This document shows, in pieces, positions 33,801-40,781 of a stretch of 47,097 nt of DNA. The notes beneath the pieces are model-generated. The model saw nothing but the letters and a program-made list of their open reading frames with translations. It had not been told where the DNA came from and ran no database searches. Where the stretch lies: contig NZ_JAFJSY010000049.1 of the NCBI RefSeq assembly GCF_019857225.1, positions 1 through 47,097 of the forward strand. Direction: 5' to 3'. Position 1 is the first letter of the stretch. The number at the start of each line of letters is the position of its first letter. A program made the translations under genes and the position numbers. Source of the stretch: Streptomyces plumbidurans (GTDB lineage Bacteria > Actinomycetota > Actinomycetes > Streptomycetales > Streptomycetaceae).

Positions 33801-33877
33801 TCAGGGTCGGGGGCCGCGAGCTTGCGCCGGATCACCAACCGCCGGCTGCCGGAACCAGAACCGTGAGCATCGTCCAC
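30845..33877 (-). CDS. MalT-like ATPase regulator with C-terminal BTAD domain
   Basis: The protein is about 1010 residues. Near residue 50, CASAGGGKTTAVAQAL is Walker A of a STAND/MalT-like NTPase; VLVCDNVERI follows as Walker B and GVPLESGSISGRFRVGELG as a sensor region. A long helical repeat region follows. The last 250 residues hold a short winged-helix-like part (LSKSVELLSYLIGAR, REVPRQELLDALFESRNDAA) and a bacterial transcriptional activation domain ending AMREFGVAPSAEMRRLVTQL. In SARPs the DNA-binding/BTAD unit is N-terminal, so this order is reversed. It probably controls the surrounding catabolic genes. GTG 33877 is my choice of start; the frame is open to 33943. Confidence 0.85.
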   Translation of the reverse strand: MDDAHGSGSGSRRLVIRRKLAAPDPEVDTVRRDRLTERIRSLIEHHQVVTVCASAGGGKTTAVAQALHDLDRPVAWLSLDGTERAPGRLLVYLEAAVEPHVPTAGRIASDALRDGIEFGEAAGLLAESLQGSGLVLVCDNVERITVDEGSVDVLSALALYLPADVNLVLISRTGVPLESGSISGRFRVGELGEEDLAFDPDEAAAALRLIGHGDVDVQHVVDITGGWVAGVLFEGWRTAEVADHRADALRDYLSANIFRTLSATERTFLLHTSPLAEISAADAQALGLTDATRTMARLRSKRLPARWSKDGTRLTPHPQFREFLVDELVRTEDPERVRRLRRLHAQLLVQQGALEEAVDALLRLGDTEGAWQQAAVALPDLVARMDFASAARWLDALDVSTRAPTPEVGTVVLRVSFALEQCGRGNELLDRHGYDWLPGPDSPYFEEALLLAAWCQWHSGRLGEARALTERLPAGRAREVAENMLALADGGSPPFPAYAPAPSGTGDGLLMRIGYFRGRLKGMDRPATCEPWRSVLGAPWIIAGLRATGRLNEAMEMYEVRRESWQPPWLHAFDAVDLMIDLGRNDDARAALERGRRLIADTGSRLYHVFGLLNEAKLCLRLGHDTDAADRALADALAGGAADYAFSRELYQLWRGLSLLLRDRNAEARTELEACVAGMQRGDRRLELATAAAYLAEAYWRLGEEDASDAAAELALAESAAQGSQHLLLTALTDVPAVAVREADASPTRMSRWHEITAALSGQEALRVVSRAPRLLLEEFGEPVLTVDGNQVQVRLSKSVELLSYLIGARREVPRQELLDALFESRNDAAGRSYLRQALHRLREVLPAALVPRQDGDRFSLACPDLVRGTTQMVLDALVEADHQDGEVRMRTMHDALARADRGPYLAPMSGLWVEQRRAEIGERVTSGRIEAAKLAFRLSRYREARRLVDEVLTTSPYREQAWQLAISLAHASGDDDSVLTLYQRYRVAMREFGVAPSAEMRRLVTQLRR

Positions 33878-33992
33878 CGTGGCCCGCCTAACTCGAAGTC
33901 CGCACAGTGCGCAGCCGGACCTACAGCAGCCGTGCGATCCCACAACGTCGAGGGTCTACGTGACCGTGCCACCGGTCAAGCGCGGTTTCGCC

Positions 33993-34001
33993 GTGATTAA
34001 C
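33993..34001 (+). promoter_or_regulatory. GTGATTAAC element upstream of the regulator gene
   Basis: It lies between the regulator gene (start 33877) and the end of the VOC gene, about 116 bp upstream of the regulator start. It shares 13 of 15 positions with the element at 30815, in the opposite orientation relative to its gene. Confidence 0.35.
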
Positions 34002-34039
34002 AAGGTGACATCGGCACGGCGCCGCCGGTGTGTTCCTGG

Positions 34040-34546
34040 TCAGTCGAACGCGGCGGGATTGCGGAGGTAGGCCTTGCCATGGGGATAGGAGACCAACTCG
34101 CACTGCAGCCCCCACGGCGACAGGAAGTAGACCCAGCGCTGGCCCTCGTGCGGGCCCTTGCTGGCCGTCGGGTCCCCCAGCACCCTCAACCCGCGTTCGC
34201 GCAGGTCGGCAGCGGCTTCGTCGATGTCGTCGACGTACAGCGCGAGATGGTGTCCGCCGATGTCGCTGTTGCGCGGGGGTTCCAGCCGCTGGTCGGGGGA
34301 CTCGTACTCGAAGACCTCGAGAATCGCCTGCCCGCCGATGCGGAAGAAGTAGATGCGCGGTGACGTGGCCCGGTCGTGCACATTGAGGTGTTCGCTCATC
34401 CAGTGTCCCGTGTCGTCCCTCAGCGGGCCGAGCCGGTACAGGTACTCGAAGCCGAGCACGTCCTCGAAGAACTCGCGTGCCTGGTCCAGATCGGGCACCG
34501 TGATCCCGAAGTGGTCGACGCGGGTGAGTCCGGGAACAGGGGGCAT
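34040..34546 (-). CDS. VOC-superfamily protein (glyoxalase/extradiol-dioxygenase-like)
   Basis: The 168-residue protein is one vicinal-oxygen-chelate unit pair. Candidate metal ligands are H12 (VDHFGITVPDLD), E77 (AILEVFEYES), H100 (GGHHLALYVDD) and E150 (WGLQCELVSYPHG), the spacing seen in glyoxalase I and epimerase-type members. Extradiol dioxygenases of this size also exist. It is the last gene of the metF-ligM-purU unit and may act on the demethylated (catechol-like) product or on an aldehyde. GGAGGAC eight bases upstream supports ATG 34546. Confidence 0.82.
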   Translation of the reverse strand: MPPVPGLTRVDHFGITVPDLDQAREFFEDVLGFEYLYRLGPLRDDTGHWMSEHLNVHDRATSPRIYFFRIGGQAILEVFEYESPDQRLEPPRNSDIGGHHLALYVDDIDEAAADLRERGLRVLGDPTASKGPHEGQRWVYFLSPWGLQCELVSYPHGKAYLRNPAAFD

Positions 34547-34566
34547 GGGGAAGTCCTCCGGTTGAT

Positions 34567-34637
34567 GCTGTCGACGTGCATGCCGATGCTGTCGACGTGT
34601 GTGCTGTCGATGTGTGTGCCGTTGACGTGCATGCCGT
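34567..34637. repeat. 15-bp tandem repeats between purU and the VOC gene
   Basis: GCTGTCGACGTGCAT (34567-34581), a 6-base spacer, then GCTGTCGACGTGTGT, GCTGTCGATGTGTGT and GCCGTTGACGTGCAT follow in order. The period is five codons; on the minus strand one frame reads MHVNGTHIDSTHVDSIGMHV. The array fills most of the 98-bp intergenic gap. Confidence 0.9.
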
Positions 34638-34644
34638 TGCGGGG

Positions 34645-35502
34645 TCAGGGAAAGACCACGGTCCGCTTCCCGTCCAGCAGCACACGGTTCTCGGTGTGCC
34701 AGCGGACGGCGCGGGACAGTGCCAGACACTCGACGTCCCGGCCGAGAGTGGTCGCCTCGGCCGCCGTCATGGAGTGGTCGATGCGGGCCACCTCCTGCTC
34801 GATGATCGGGCCCTCGTCGAGGTCCGGGGTCACGTAGTGGGCGGTGGCGCCCACGATCTTCACGCCCCTGGCATGGGCCTGGTAGTAGGGCCGGGCGCCC
34901 TTGAAACTGGGCAGCATCGAATGGTGGATGTTGATGGCCCGACCCTCCAGCTTCTTGCACAGGTCCGGAGAGAGGATCTGCATATAGCGGGCAAGCACCA
35001 CGAGGTCCACCTCGAGGTTCTCGACCAGGTCGAACAGCTCCTTCTCGGCGGCCGGCTTGGTCTCCGGGGAGACCGGGACGTGGTGGTAGGGCACGCCGTA
35101 GGTCTCGGCCAGGTAGTGCAAGTCGGTGTGGTTGGACACCACTGCCGCGATGTCGGCATTCAGCCCGCCGTTGTGGGCACGGAACAGCAGGTCGTTGAGG
35201 CAGTGCCCGTACCGGCTCACCATGATCAGGATGCGCTGTTTTCTGGTGTCGTCCAACAGCCGCCATTCCATGGAGAATCGCTCCGGCACGCCGGTGAAGC
35301 CGGCGCGAAGGGTGTCGATCGTGGTCCGCGGGTCGAGCGACTCGAACTCGATCCGCATGAAGAATCTGCCGGCCTCGCGCTCGACGAACTGCTGACTCTC
35401 CACGATGGTGCAGCCGTTCCCCAGGAGGAAGGTCGACACAGCGTGCACGATGCCCGGCCGGTCGGGACAGGTCAGGGTGAGGACATAGTGTGTCCCGCTC
35501 AT
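34645..35502 (-). CDS. purU: Formyltetrahydrofolate deformylase
   Basis: The 285-residue protein hydrolyses 10-formyl-THF to formate and THF. Residues 1-85 are an ACT domain (YVLTLTCPDRPGIVHAV). The rest is the formyltransferase fold: RILIMVSRYGHCLNDLL, AINIHHSMLPSFKGARPY with the catalytic Asn and His, and GATAHYVTPDLDEGPIIEQ with the catalytic Asp. Length and domains are normal for PurU. It lies 59 bp after the LigM-like gene, so one transcript is likely. Here its job is probably to recycle THF loaded by demethylation rather than purine supply. Confidence 0.95.
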   Translation of the reverse strand: MSGTHYVLTLTCPDRPGIVHAVSTFLLGNGCTIVESQQFVEREAGRFFMRIEFESLDPRTTIDTLRAGFTGVPERFSMEWRLLDDTRKQRILIMVSRYGHCLNDLLFRAHNGGLNADIAAVVSNHTDLHYLAETYGVPYHHVPVSPETKPAAEKELFDLVENLEVDLVVLARYMQILSPDLCKKLEGRAINIHHSMLPSFKGARPYYQAHARGVKIVGATAHYVTPDLDEGPIIEQEVARIDHSMTAAEATTLGRDVECLALSRAVRWHTENRVLLDGKRTVVFP

Positions 35503-35561
35503 GTGTGATCACGTCCTTCGCTGTGGGTGGGAGAGTCCGGACGCCTTGCGGCTTGCCGCGG

Positions 35562-36908
35562 TCACACCAGTGGGCGGACGCGGAGTGTGGCGCGGATGTG
35601 GCGCTGGACATGCCGCTCGACGGTGGGCTTGGCAGAACCGCCGTTCTCCTCGCCGACGACGATCGTCACCTCACGGCCGTCGATCGCCTCGCGCTCGTCC
35701 ACCATGCCGAGGGAGGACCAGCCTCCTACGTTGACGGTGTAGCCGTTGTTGGCGGAGATGCCCACCAGGCGTCCGTCCACGAGGACCTTGTCGTAGGTTC
35801 CGGTGGCGTAGTTGGACACCGGCATCTCCAGGTACTTCGCGTGCGGTCCGGCACCGAACAGGCTGTCGGCGATCAGCTCCGCGGTGTCCCGGTCGTGCCA
35901 GCGCAACCACACCTTCTTGCGGTGCGGTCGGTCCGCCATCCGCTGCAGGGCGGCCTTTCCGATGAAGTCGTGGTCGAACCTGATGACGTGTCCGTAACCG
36001 AGGTCCCACGGAGTGACGTAGTAGTCCTCGATGTCGTCCGACACGAAGCTGCCGCCGATGGAGGCGTTCGCCTCGAAGCCCTCACCCGACAGCCACTCCC
36101 GGAACGGCCTCATCGACTCCCGGGTGTAGAGGGCGGGCACCGGCGCGGGGATCCAGCCCGACTCGATGGCGGTGGACGGATAGGCTCGTGCGCCGCCCTG
36201 GCGCAGTCCGAACTCCTCACCCGCGGCGAGCAGCGCCGCACGGACGGTCTCGCCGTGTTCCGAGGGTCCGACCAGTTCCAGGCCGGTGAACTCCTGCCCG
36301 GGGATGCCGACCATGGTGTGGTTGAGAGCCCGGATGGGAACGCCTGCGATCTGTATCTCGCCCATGGCGAAGAACGGGATACGCGGAAGCGGGGATCCGG
36401 CCGCCTTCTCGACGATTCGGTGTGTGGCCGGGCCGTTGAGCTGGAAGCGGAAGGTGAGCCGCCTGCCGTCGTTGGCGACGGACCGCTCGTCGCGGGTGAC
36501 CGTGACGCGGTAGTTGCCCGTCTCGGCGTGAAAGGCAGCCCAGTTGGGCGCAACCGGCCGGCCCACCAGGCTGAACTCGTCGTCCTCGAAGGCGAACAGG
36601 ATCGCGTCACCGACGAAATACCCGTCATGGTTGCACGCGATGAACTGCTTCGCCTTGTTCCGGCCGAAGTTCTTGAACCCGTTCACCCCGAGGTCCGACA
36701 TCAGGCGCAGCGCGTCCGGCCCCTTGAAATAGATGTCCGTCATGTGGTGGGACTGGTCGAAGAGTACCGCCGTCTCCTGCCATGCCCGCTGTTCGTCCCG
36801 CCAGTTGGTGTACTCTGCACGCATCGGATAGATATACGGTCCTTGAGGCGCATCGCGCAGCATGGCCACAACATCTCCGGCCTTTTGGATCTTCTCTTCC
36901 AGGTTCAT
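35562..36908 (-). CDS. THF-dependent aryl O-demethylase, LigM/DesA type (GcvT fold)
   Basis: The 448-residue protein belongs to the aminomethyltransferase-fold demethylases that transfer an aryl methyl ether's methyl group to THF. Compared with LigM of Sphingobium SYK-6 as I remember it, many segments align: YPMRAEYTNWRDEQRAWQ, AVLFDQSHHMTDIYFKG, ALRLMSDLGVN, GGSFVSDDIEDYYV and VGEENGGSAKPTVE. RAYP with Tyr243 corresponds to the catalytic Tyr247 of LigM. The ATG lies 3 bp after the metF stop, so expression is coupled. With MetF and PurU beside it, the reaction probably gives methyl-THF and a phenol. A different methyl donor (glycine betaine-like or sulfonium) is less likely. The exact substrate is unknown. 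Confidence 0.85.
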   Translation of the reverse strand: MNLEEKIQKAGDVVAMLRDAPQGPYIYPMRAEYTNWRDEQRAWQETAVLFDQSHHMTDIYFKGPDALRLMSDLGVNGFKNFGRNKAKQFIACNHDGYFVGDAILFAFEDDEFSLVGRPVAPNWAAFHAETGNYRVTVTRDERSVANDGRRLTFRFQLNGPATHRIVEKAAGSPLPRIPFFAMGEIQIAGVPIRALNHTMVGIPGQEFTGLELVGPSEHGETVRAALLAAGEEFGLRQGGARAYPSTAIESGWIPAPVPALYTRESMRPFREWLSGEGFEANASIGGSFVSDDIEDYYVTPWDLGYGHVIRFDHDFIGKAALQRMADRPHRKKVWLRWHDRDTAELIADSLFGAGPHAKYLEMPVSNYATGTYDKVLVDGRLVGISANNGYTVNVGGWSSLGMVDEREAIDGREVTIVVGEENGGSAKPTVERHVQRHIRATLRVRPLV

Positions 36909-36911
36909 GGT

Positions 36912-37763
36912 TCAACCGGCCTTTTCTGCGCCATCGGCGCGGGACAACCATTCGAGCGTGGTCTGCACCTGATTGAAGGAGAACAGATGCAGACCTTCGA
37001 CTGTGAATTCCGTGAGGGACATTTCCTGCTGGAGGGCGAGCAGAAAGTCCAGGGGCTCGTAGGAGCGACCGAGCAGCAGGTTCCCGACCAGACCGTGTTG
37101 CTTGGACAGAAATCGCACGGACCGACCCACGCCGATCTTGATCGAGAGCTCGATCAGTTTCCTGATCTGCAACGGTGCCGCGACGCCGATGCGCAGCGGC
37201 AGAGTCACCCCGCGGGCGCGGACGGAACGCAGCCACCCGGCCAGGGCGTGTGCATCGAAGCACAGTTGACTGACCATGTAGTGGGCGTACTGCTGCTTGC
37301 GCCGGAGGGCGTCGAGCAGCGCCTCGTCCGAGATCTTCGGGTGACCCTCCGGATAGCAACCGACGCCGATCCGGGACAACTCGTGGTCGAACTCGCCGAG
37401 TTCCCGCAGTATGTCCGCGGTTTCGGTGAAGGCGCCGACGGGCTCCTCCCCGTCGCCGCCGATCACGAACAACTCGTCGACTCCGAGGTCGTTCACCTTG
37501 CGCACGAAATCCCGCAAGTGCCGGCGGTCCTCGACCATGCGTGCCGCCAGATGCGGCACCACGCGGTGTCCCGACCGGCGGGCTGCCGCGACGTGATCCA
37601 GCGTGCGCGACAGTCCGAATCTCGGTGAGCAGGTGATGCTGACGGTCGTGCCGGCCGGCACGAGGGCCACCTTCTCCTCCGCCCCTTTCAGGGGAATAAC
37701 CTCGATGCTGGATTCACGTACGACAGAGTCGACGGATTCATCCGGGTCGGCAGATCGCGTCAT
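36912..37763 (-). CDS. metF: Methylenetetrahydrofolate reductase
   Basis: The 283-residue TIM-barrel flavoprotein interconverts 5-methyl-THF and 5,10-methylene-THF. Matching segments are VSITCSPRFGLSRTLDHV, HRVVPHLAARMVEDRRHL, ELFVIGGDGEEPVGAF, QLCFDAHALAGWL and HLFSFNQVQTTLEWL. It is slightly shorter than E. coli MetF and closer to the LigM-linked enzymes. As first gene of the minus-strand unit it would act in the oxidative direction on methyl-THF made by the demethylase. It is divergent from the SDR gene. Confidence 0.93.
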   Translation of the reverse strand: MTRSADPDESVDSVVRESSIEVIPLKGAEEKVALVPAGTTVSITCSPRFGLSRTLDHVAAARRSGHRVVPHLAARMVEDRRHLRDFVRKVNDLGVDELFVIGGDGEEPVGAFTETADILRELGEFDHELSRIGVGCYPEGHPKISDEALLDALRRKQQYAHYMVSQLCFDAHALAGWLRSVRARGVTLPLRIGVAAPLQIRKLIELSIKIGVGRSVRFLSKQHGLVGNLLLGRSYEPLDFLLALQQEMSLTEFTVEGLHLFSFNQVQTTLEWLSRADGAEKAG

Positions 37764-37984
37764 TGTGTTGTTCCGCCTTCTTCAGCTGGAGCACATCAGA
37801 TCCGGCACACGTGCTGCGGTTGACCGAGACGATAAAGCGGTGATCGTTAGCTGCCTGTGAATTGCACTTCCTGTGGAGTTATCCACTCGTTAGCCGGCCT
37901 TGCCGCTGAGCCGCCCGCCAGTCACGCTCGACAAACGGCGCGGCTTGCGTCGCGCGGTTGCATTCACGGACGGAGAAAACGGCA
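37764..37984. promoter_or_regulatory. Divergent promoter region between metF and the SDR gene
   Basis: The 221-bp region is AT-rich compared with its flanks and should drive both arms of the catabolic locus. TCGTTAGC occurs twice in the same orientation at 37844-37851 and 37887-37894, 43 bp apart or about four helical turns. The first copy sits in GGTGATCGTTAGC, distantly similar to the GTGATTAAC elements. Proposed as regulator binding sites only. Confidence 0.45.
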
Positions 37985-38791
37985 ATGACGCTTGGGATTC
38001 GACTGGACGGCCGGACGGCTCTCATCACTGGAGGTGGCAGCGGCCTCGGCCTCGCGGTGGCCGAAGCCCTGCACGCCCAGGGCGCCGCCGTGGCGATCCT
38101 GGGCCGTACCAAGGCGAAGCTGGAGTCGGCGGCGGTAAAGATTGCCGCAGGCGGCGACAGTCCGGTGCTGACCGTGGTCGCGGATGTCAACGAGGACGAC
38201 GCGGTGACCGACGCAGTGCGTCAGGTGCACGCATGGCAGGGCCGGCTGGACATCGTCGTCAACTCCGCCGCCCCGTTGCTGGCTGTCAGCGCCCTGGCCG
38301 AGGCGGATGAGGCGGTGGTGAGCGACGCCCTGGACGCCAAGACGGTCGGCTATCTGCGCGTCGCCCGTGCCGCTCTTCCGCTGATCGAGAAGGAGGGCAC
38401 CGGCCGCATCATCAACATCGCCGGCATGGCCGCGCACGTCCTGGTCCCGAACATCGGGGTGGCCGCCGCGGTGAACGCCGCTGTCGTCGCCCTGACCAGC
38501 TACCTGGCTGCCGAAGCCGCACCGCAGGGAGTGCTGGTGAACGCCGTCTCTCCCGGCATGACCCTGACGCAGGTCTGGAAAGACCGTCACGCGGCCACTG
38601 CCGAGGCGAAGGGCATCACTCCCGAGCAGGTGCGGGACGGGATGGTCGAGAATCTCGGAATCCGCCTCGGCCGATGGGCGCGCCCCGAGGAGATCGCGGC
38701 CGCCGCGCTCTATCTGGCCTCGGACCTCGCCACCTATGTGACCGGCCAGACCCTTCAGGTCGACGGTGGGCTCGGCAAGTCGGTCATCTGA
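37985..38791 (+). CDS. SDR-family oxidoreductase lacking the YxxxK motif
   Basis: The 268-residue Rossmann protein has a normal cofactor loop (TGGGSGLG, residues 15-22) and C-terminus (YVTGQTLQVDGGLGKS). The active site is not normal: where YxxxK is expected, the sequence is A160-A-A-V-N164, and the usual Ser is in NIAGM. So Tyr and Lys are both replaced. Such SDR variants exist; some may still reduce by another proton path, or serve as non-redox enzymes. It is the first gene of the plus-strand arm, and the next gene starts 22 bp after its stop. ATG 37985 has GGAG nine bases upstream. Confidence 0.88.
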   Translation: MTLGIRLDGRTALITGGGSGLGLAVAEALHAQGAAVAILGRTKAKLESAAVKIAAGGDSPVLTVVADVNEDDAVTDAVRQVHAWQGRLDIVVNSAAPLLAVSALAEADEAVVSDALDAKTVGYLRVARAALPLIEKEGTGRIINIAGMAAHVLVPNIGVAAAVNAAVVALTSYLAAEAAPQGVLVNAVSPGMTLTQVWKDRHAATAEAKGITPEQVRDGMVENLGIRLGRWARPEEIAAAALYLASDLATYVTGQTLQVDGGLGKSVI

Positions 38792-38813
38792 GGCTCTGAG
38801 AGGGGACTTTCAC

Positions 38814-39677
38814 ATGGCACAGGTGTCGGTTGCCGGTCTTGGCAACATGGGACGTGGCATGGCCCGCCGCCTGCTCGCCGAGGGACACCGTGTGATGGTG
38901 TGGAACCGGTCGCCGGCGGCAATCGACGAACTCGTGGCCCTGGGTGCCGAACCGGCCGATTCCGTGGTCGAACTCTTCGCCGCCGGCCCGGTGTTGTCGT
39001 CGCTCGCAGATGACGCCGCCGTCGCCGCTGTGTTCGACGACTCGGTGCTCGCCGAAGTGGGGCCCCGTGCCGTCCACGTGGGTACGTCGACGATCTCGGT
39101 CGCGGCCGGACGTGCTCTGGCCCAGCGGCATGCGGCGGCCGGAGTCCGCTATCTGGCGGTCCCCGTGCTGGGGCGTCCGTCGGTGGCCGAGGTAGGGCAG
39201 CTCAATCTGCTCGCGGCCGGGGACAGCGAGTTGATCGACGACCTGGAAGCCGTGTTCGCGGCAATCGGCCGGCGGACCTGGCGGGTCGGCGACCAGCCGT
39301 GGCAGGCCAACGCGGTGAAGATCACCATGAACCTGCTGATCATTCACGCGCTGGAGGCGATGGCGGAGGGCTTCACGCTTGCCGAGCGGTACGGGATCGA
39401 CGCCCATGATCTGCGAGAGCTGATCGCGGGCACCCTGTTCCCGGGCCCGGTGTACCAGGGCTACGGCAATTCCATGGCGGACCGCGACTACCTCCCGGCC
39501 GGCTTCCGCACCGCACTGGGCAGCAAGGACCTGGTTCTGGCCGCTGACGCCGCCGATGCGGTGGGACTGCACCTGCCCTCGGTGTCCGCGCTGCGGGGAG
39601 TCTTCCAGGCCGCGATCGATCAGGGCCTGACCGATCATGACTGGGCGTCGATCGCAGAAGTGGTGCGAAAAGACTGA
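38814..39677 (+). CDS. NAD(P)-dependent beta-hydroxyacid dehydrogenase
   Basis: The 287-residue protein belongs to the 3-hydroxyisobutyrate/6-phosphogluconate dehydrogenase-like family. Visible are the Rossmann loop VAGLGNMGRGMARRL, the NRSP cofactor-specificity segment, the substrate-loop region LAVPVLGRPSVAEVGQL (with V-L-G-R where many have SGG) and catalytic Lys in NAVKITMNLLI. It oxidises a beta-hydroxy acid or reduces an aldehyde or imine. In this locus it could oxidise a hydroxymethyl side chain. GAGGGGAC upstream supports ATG 38814. Confidence 0.88.
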   Translation: MAQVSVAGLGNMGRGMARRLLAEGHRVMVWNRSPAAIDELVALGAEPADSVVELFAAGPVLSSLADDAAVAAVFDDSVLAEVGPRAVHVGTSTISVAAGRALAQRHAAAGVRYLAVPVLGRPSVAEVGQLNLLAAGDSELIDDLEAVFAAIGRRTWRVGDQPWQANAVKITMNLLIIHALEAMAEGFTLAERYGIDAHDLRELIAGTLFPGPVYQGYGNSMADRDYLPAGFRTALGSKDLVLAADAADAVGLHLPSVSALRGVFQAAIDQGLTDHDWASIAEVVRKD

Positions 39678-39722
39678 CCTGCGGACCCGTCCCACACCAT
39701 CCGACCCGAGGAGGGTTTCACC

Positions 39723-40769
39723 ATGGCGCTCGTGCCCTTGGTGTCCGAGGAAAACATTGACGCGACCGATCGTCCGCTGCTCGAAGCGGGCGAGAAGACG
39801 TTCGGCACCCTGCTGAACACCTGGCTGGCCATCGCCAACTGCCCGGGCATGTTCTCGACCTACCTGCCGTTCATCCGCTCGGTCACCGGCCCCGGTGAGC
39901 TGGACACCCGCATCAAGGAACTCACCGCGGTCCACGTCTCGCTGCTGAACCACTGCCGATACTCGGTGAGCCACCGTTGTTACTCGGCATTGAACAAAGG
40001 TCTCAGCGAGGCCGACCTGGAACGACTCGCCACCGGTGACTTCGCGTCGTTCACCGACAGGGAGCGGCTGGCTCTGCGATTCACCCGCGCCCTGACACTC
40101 GACCTACCGGAAACCACCCGTGAGCAGAGCGTGACCGGTGTCGATGCGGAGCTGCTGACAGAGGTACGGGACGCCTTCAACCCGCGGGAACTCGTCGAGC
40201 TCGTCATGTCCGTGGGCCTGTGGAACGCCCTGAGTCGATTCCATCGGGTCATGGACTTCGATCTCGACCTCGGGGAGCCGCCGGCCGCGGTGGACGCAGC
40301 CGTGGTCGGTGTGTCACACAGCCGGGGCGCAAAGGATCTCCCCGCACCAGAACACGGCCTACTCCTCACTCATTTTCTGACGGTGAGCGATGTCGCTGTC
40401 TCGCGGCGGTTCTACGCCGATGTCTTCGGCGGCGAGGTGGTGATGGAAGAGAACCCGGCGATCGTGAAGGTCGCCAACAGCTGGATCATCATGAACCCCG
40501 GCGGTGGACCCACCCCCGACAAGCCGGACGTCACACTGCAAGTGCCCCGCAGCGGCGATCCGGTGTCGGGCTTTCTCAACGTACGCGTCGCCGACATGGC
40601 CGCGTTCCACGCACACGCCGTCGCCAAAGGCGCCAACTTCCTCACCGAGCCCATCGACCGCGCCTCTGAGCTGCGCTGCTATCTGCGCGACCCGGACGGC
40701 CATCTGATCGAGGTGGGTCAGTCCACCGGTCTGATCCAAGGTATCCAGGCCGACGCGGCCTCGAACTGA
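39723..40769 (+). CDS. Carboxymuconolactone decarboxylase-like/VOC fusion protein
   Basis: The 348-residue protein joins two domains. Residues about 20-190 are an AhpD/carboxymuconolactone-decarboxylase helical unit, with the motif as C78-R-Y-S81-V-S-H84: the second Cys of CxxC is Ser, so a redox disulfide is impossible. Residues about 215-335 are a VOC module (LTHFLTVSDVAVSRRFYADV, then RCYLRDPDGHLIEVGQSTG) with candidate ligands His and Glu. The linker (VGVSHSRGAKDLPAPEHG) shows no frameshift. GAGGAGGG supports ATG 39723. The fusion suggests two consecutive steps on one substrate, such as decarboxylation or isomerisation of a ring-cleavage product. Confidence 0.85.
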   Translation: MALVPLVSEENIDATDRPLLEAGEKTFGTLLNTWLAIANCPGMFSTYLPFIRSVTGPGELDTRIKELTAVHVSLLNHCRYSVSHRCYSALNKGLSEADLERLATGDFASFTDRERLALRFTRALTLDLPETTREQSVTGVDAELLTEVRDAFNPRELVELVMSVGLWNALSRFHRVMDFDLDLGEPPAAVDAAVVGVSHSRGAKDLPAPEHGLLLTHFLTVSDVAVSRRFYADVFGGEVVMEENPAIVKVANSWIIMNPGGGPTPDKPDVTLQVPRSGDPVSGFLNVRVADMAAFHAHAVAKGANFLTEPIDRASELRCYLRDPDGHLIEVGQSTGLIQGIQADAASN

Positions 40770-40781
40770 AGTGGGGCCCCC

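Noticed and set aside
35562..36908. Calling the demethylase a glycine-cleavage T protein or DMSP demethylase
   Set aside because: Its length and many long segments match LigM, and the catalytic LigM Tyr is conserved; no gcvH or gcvP lies nearby.
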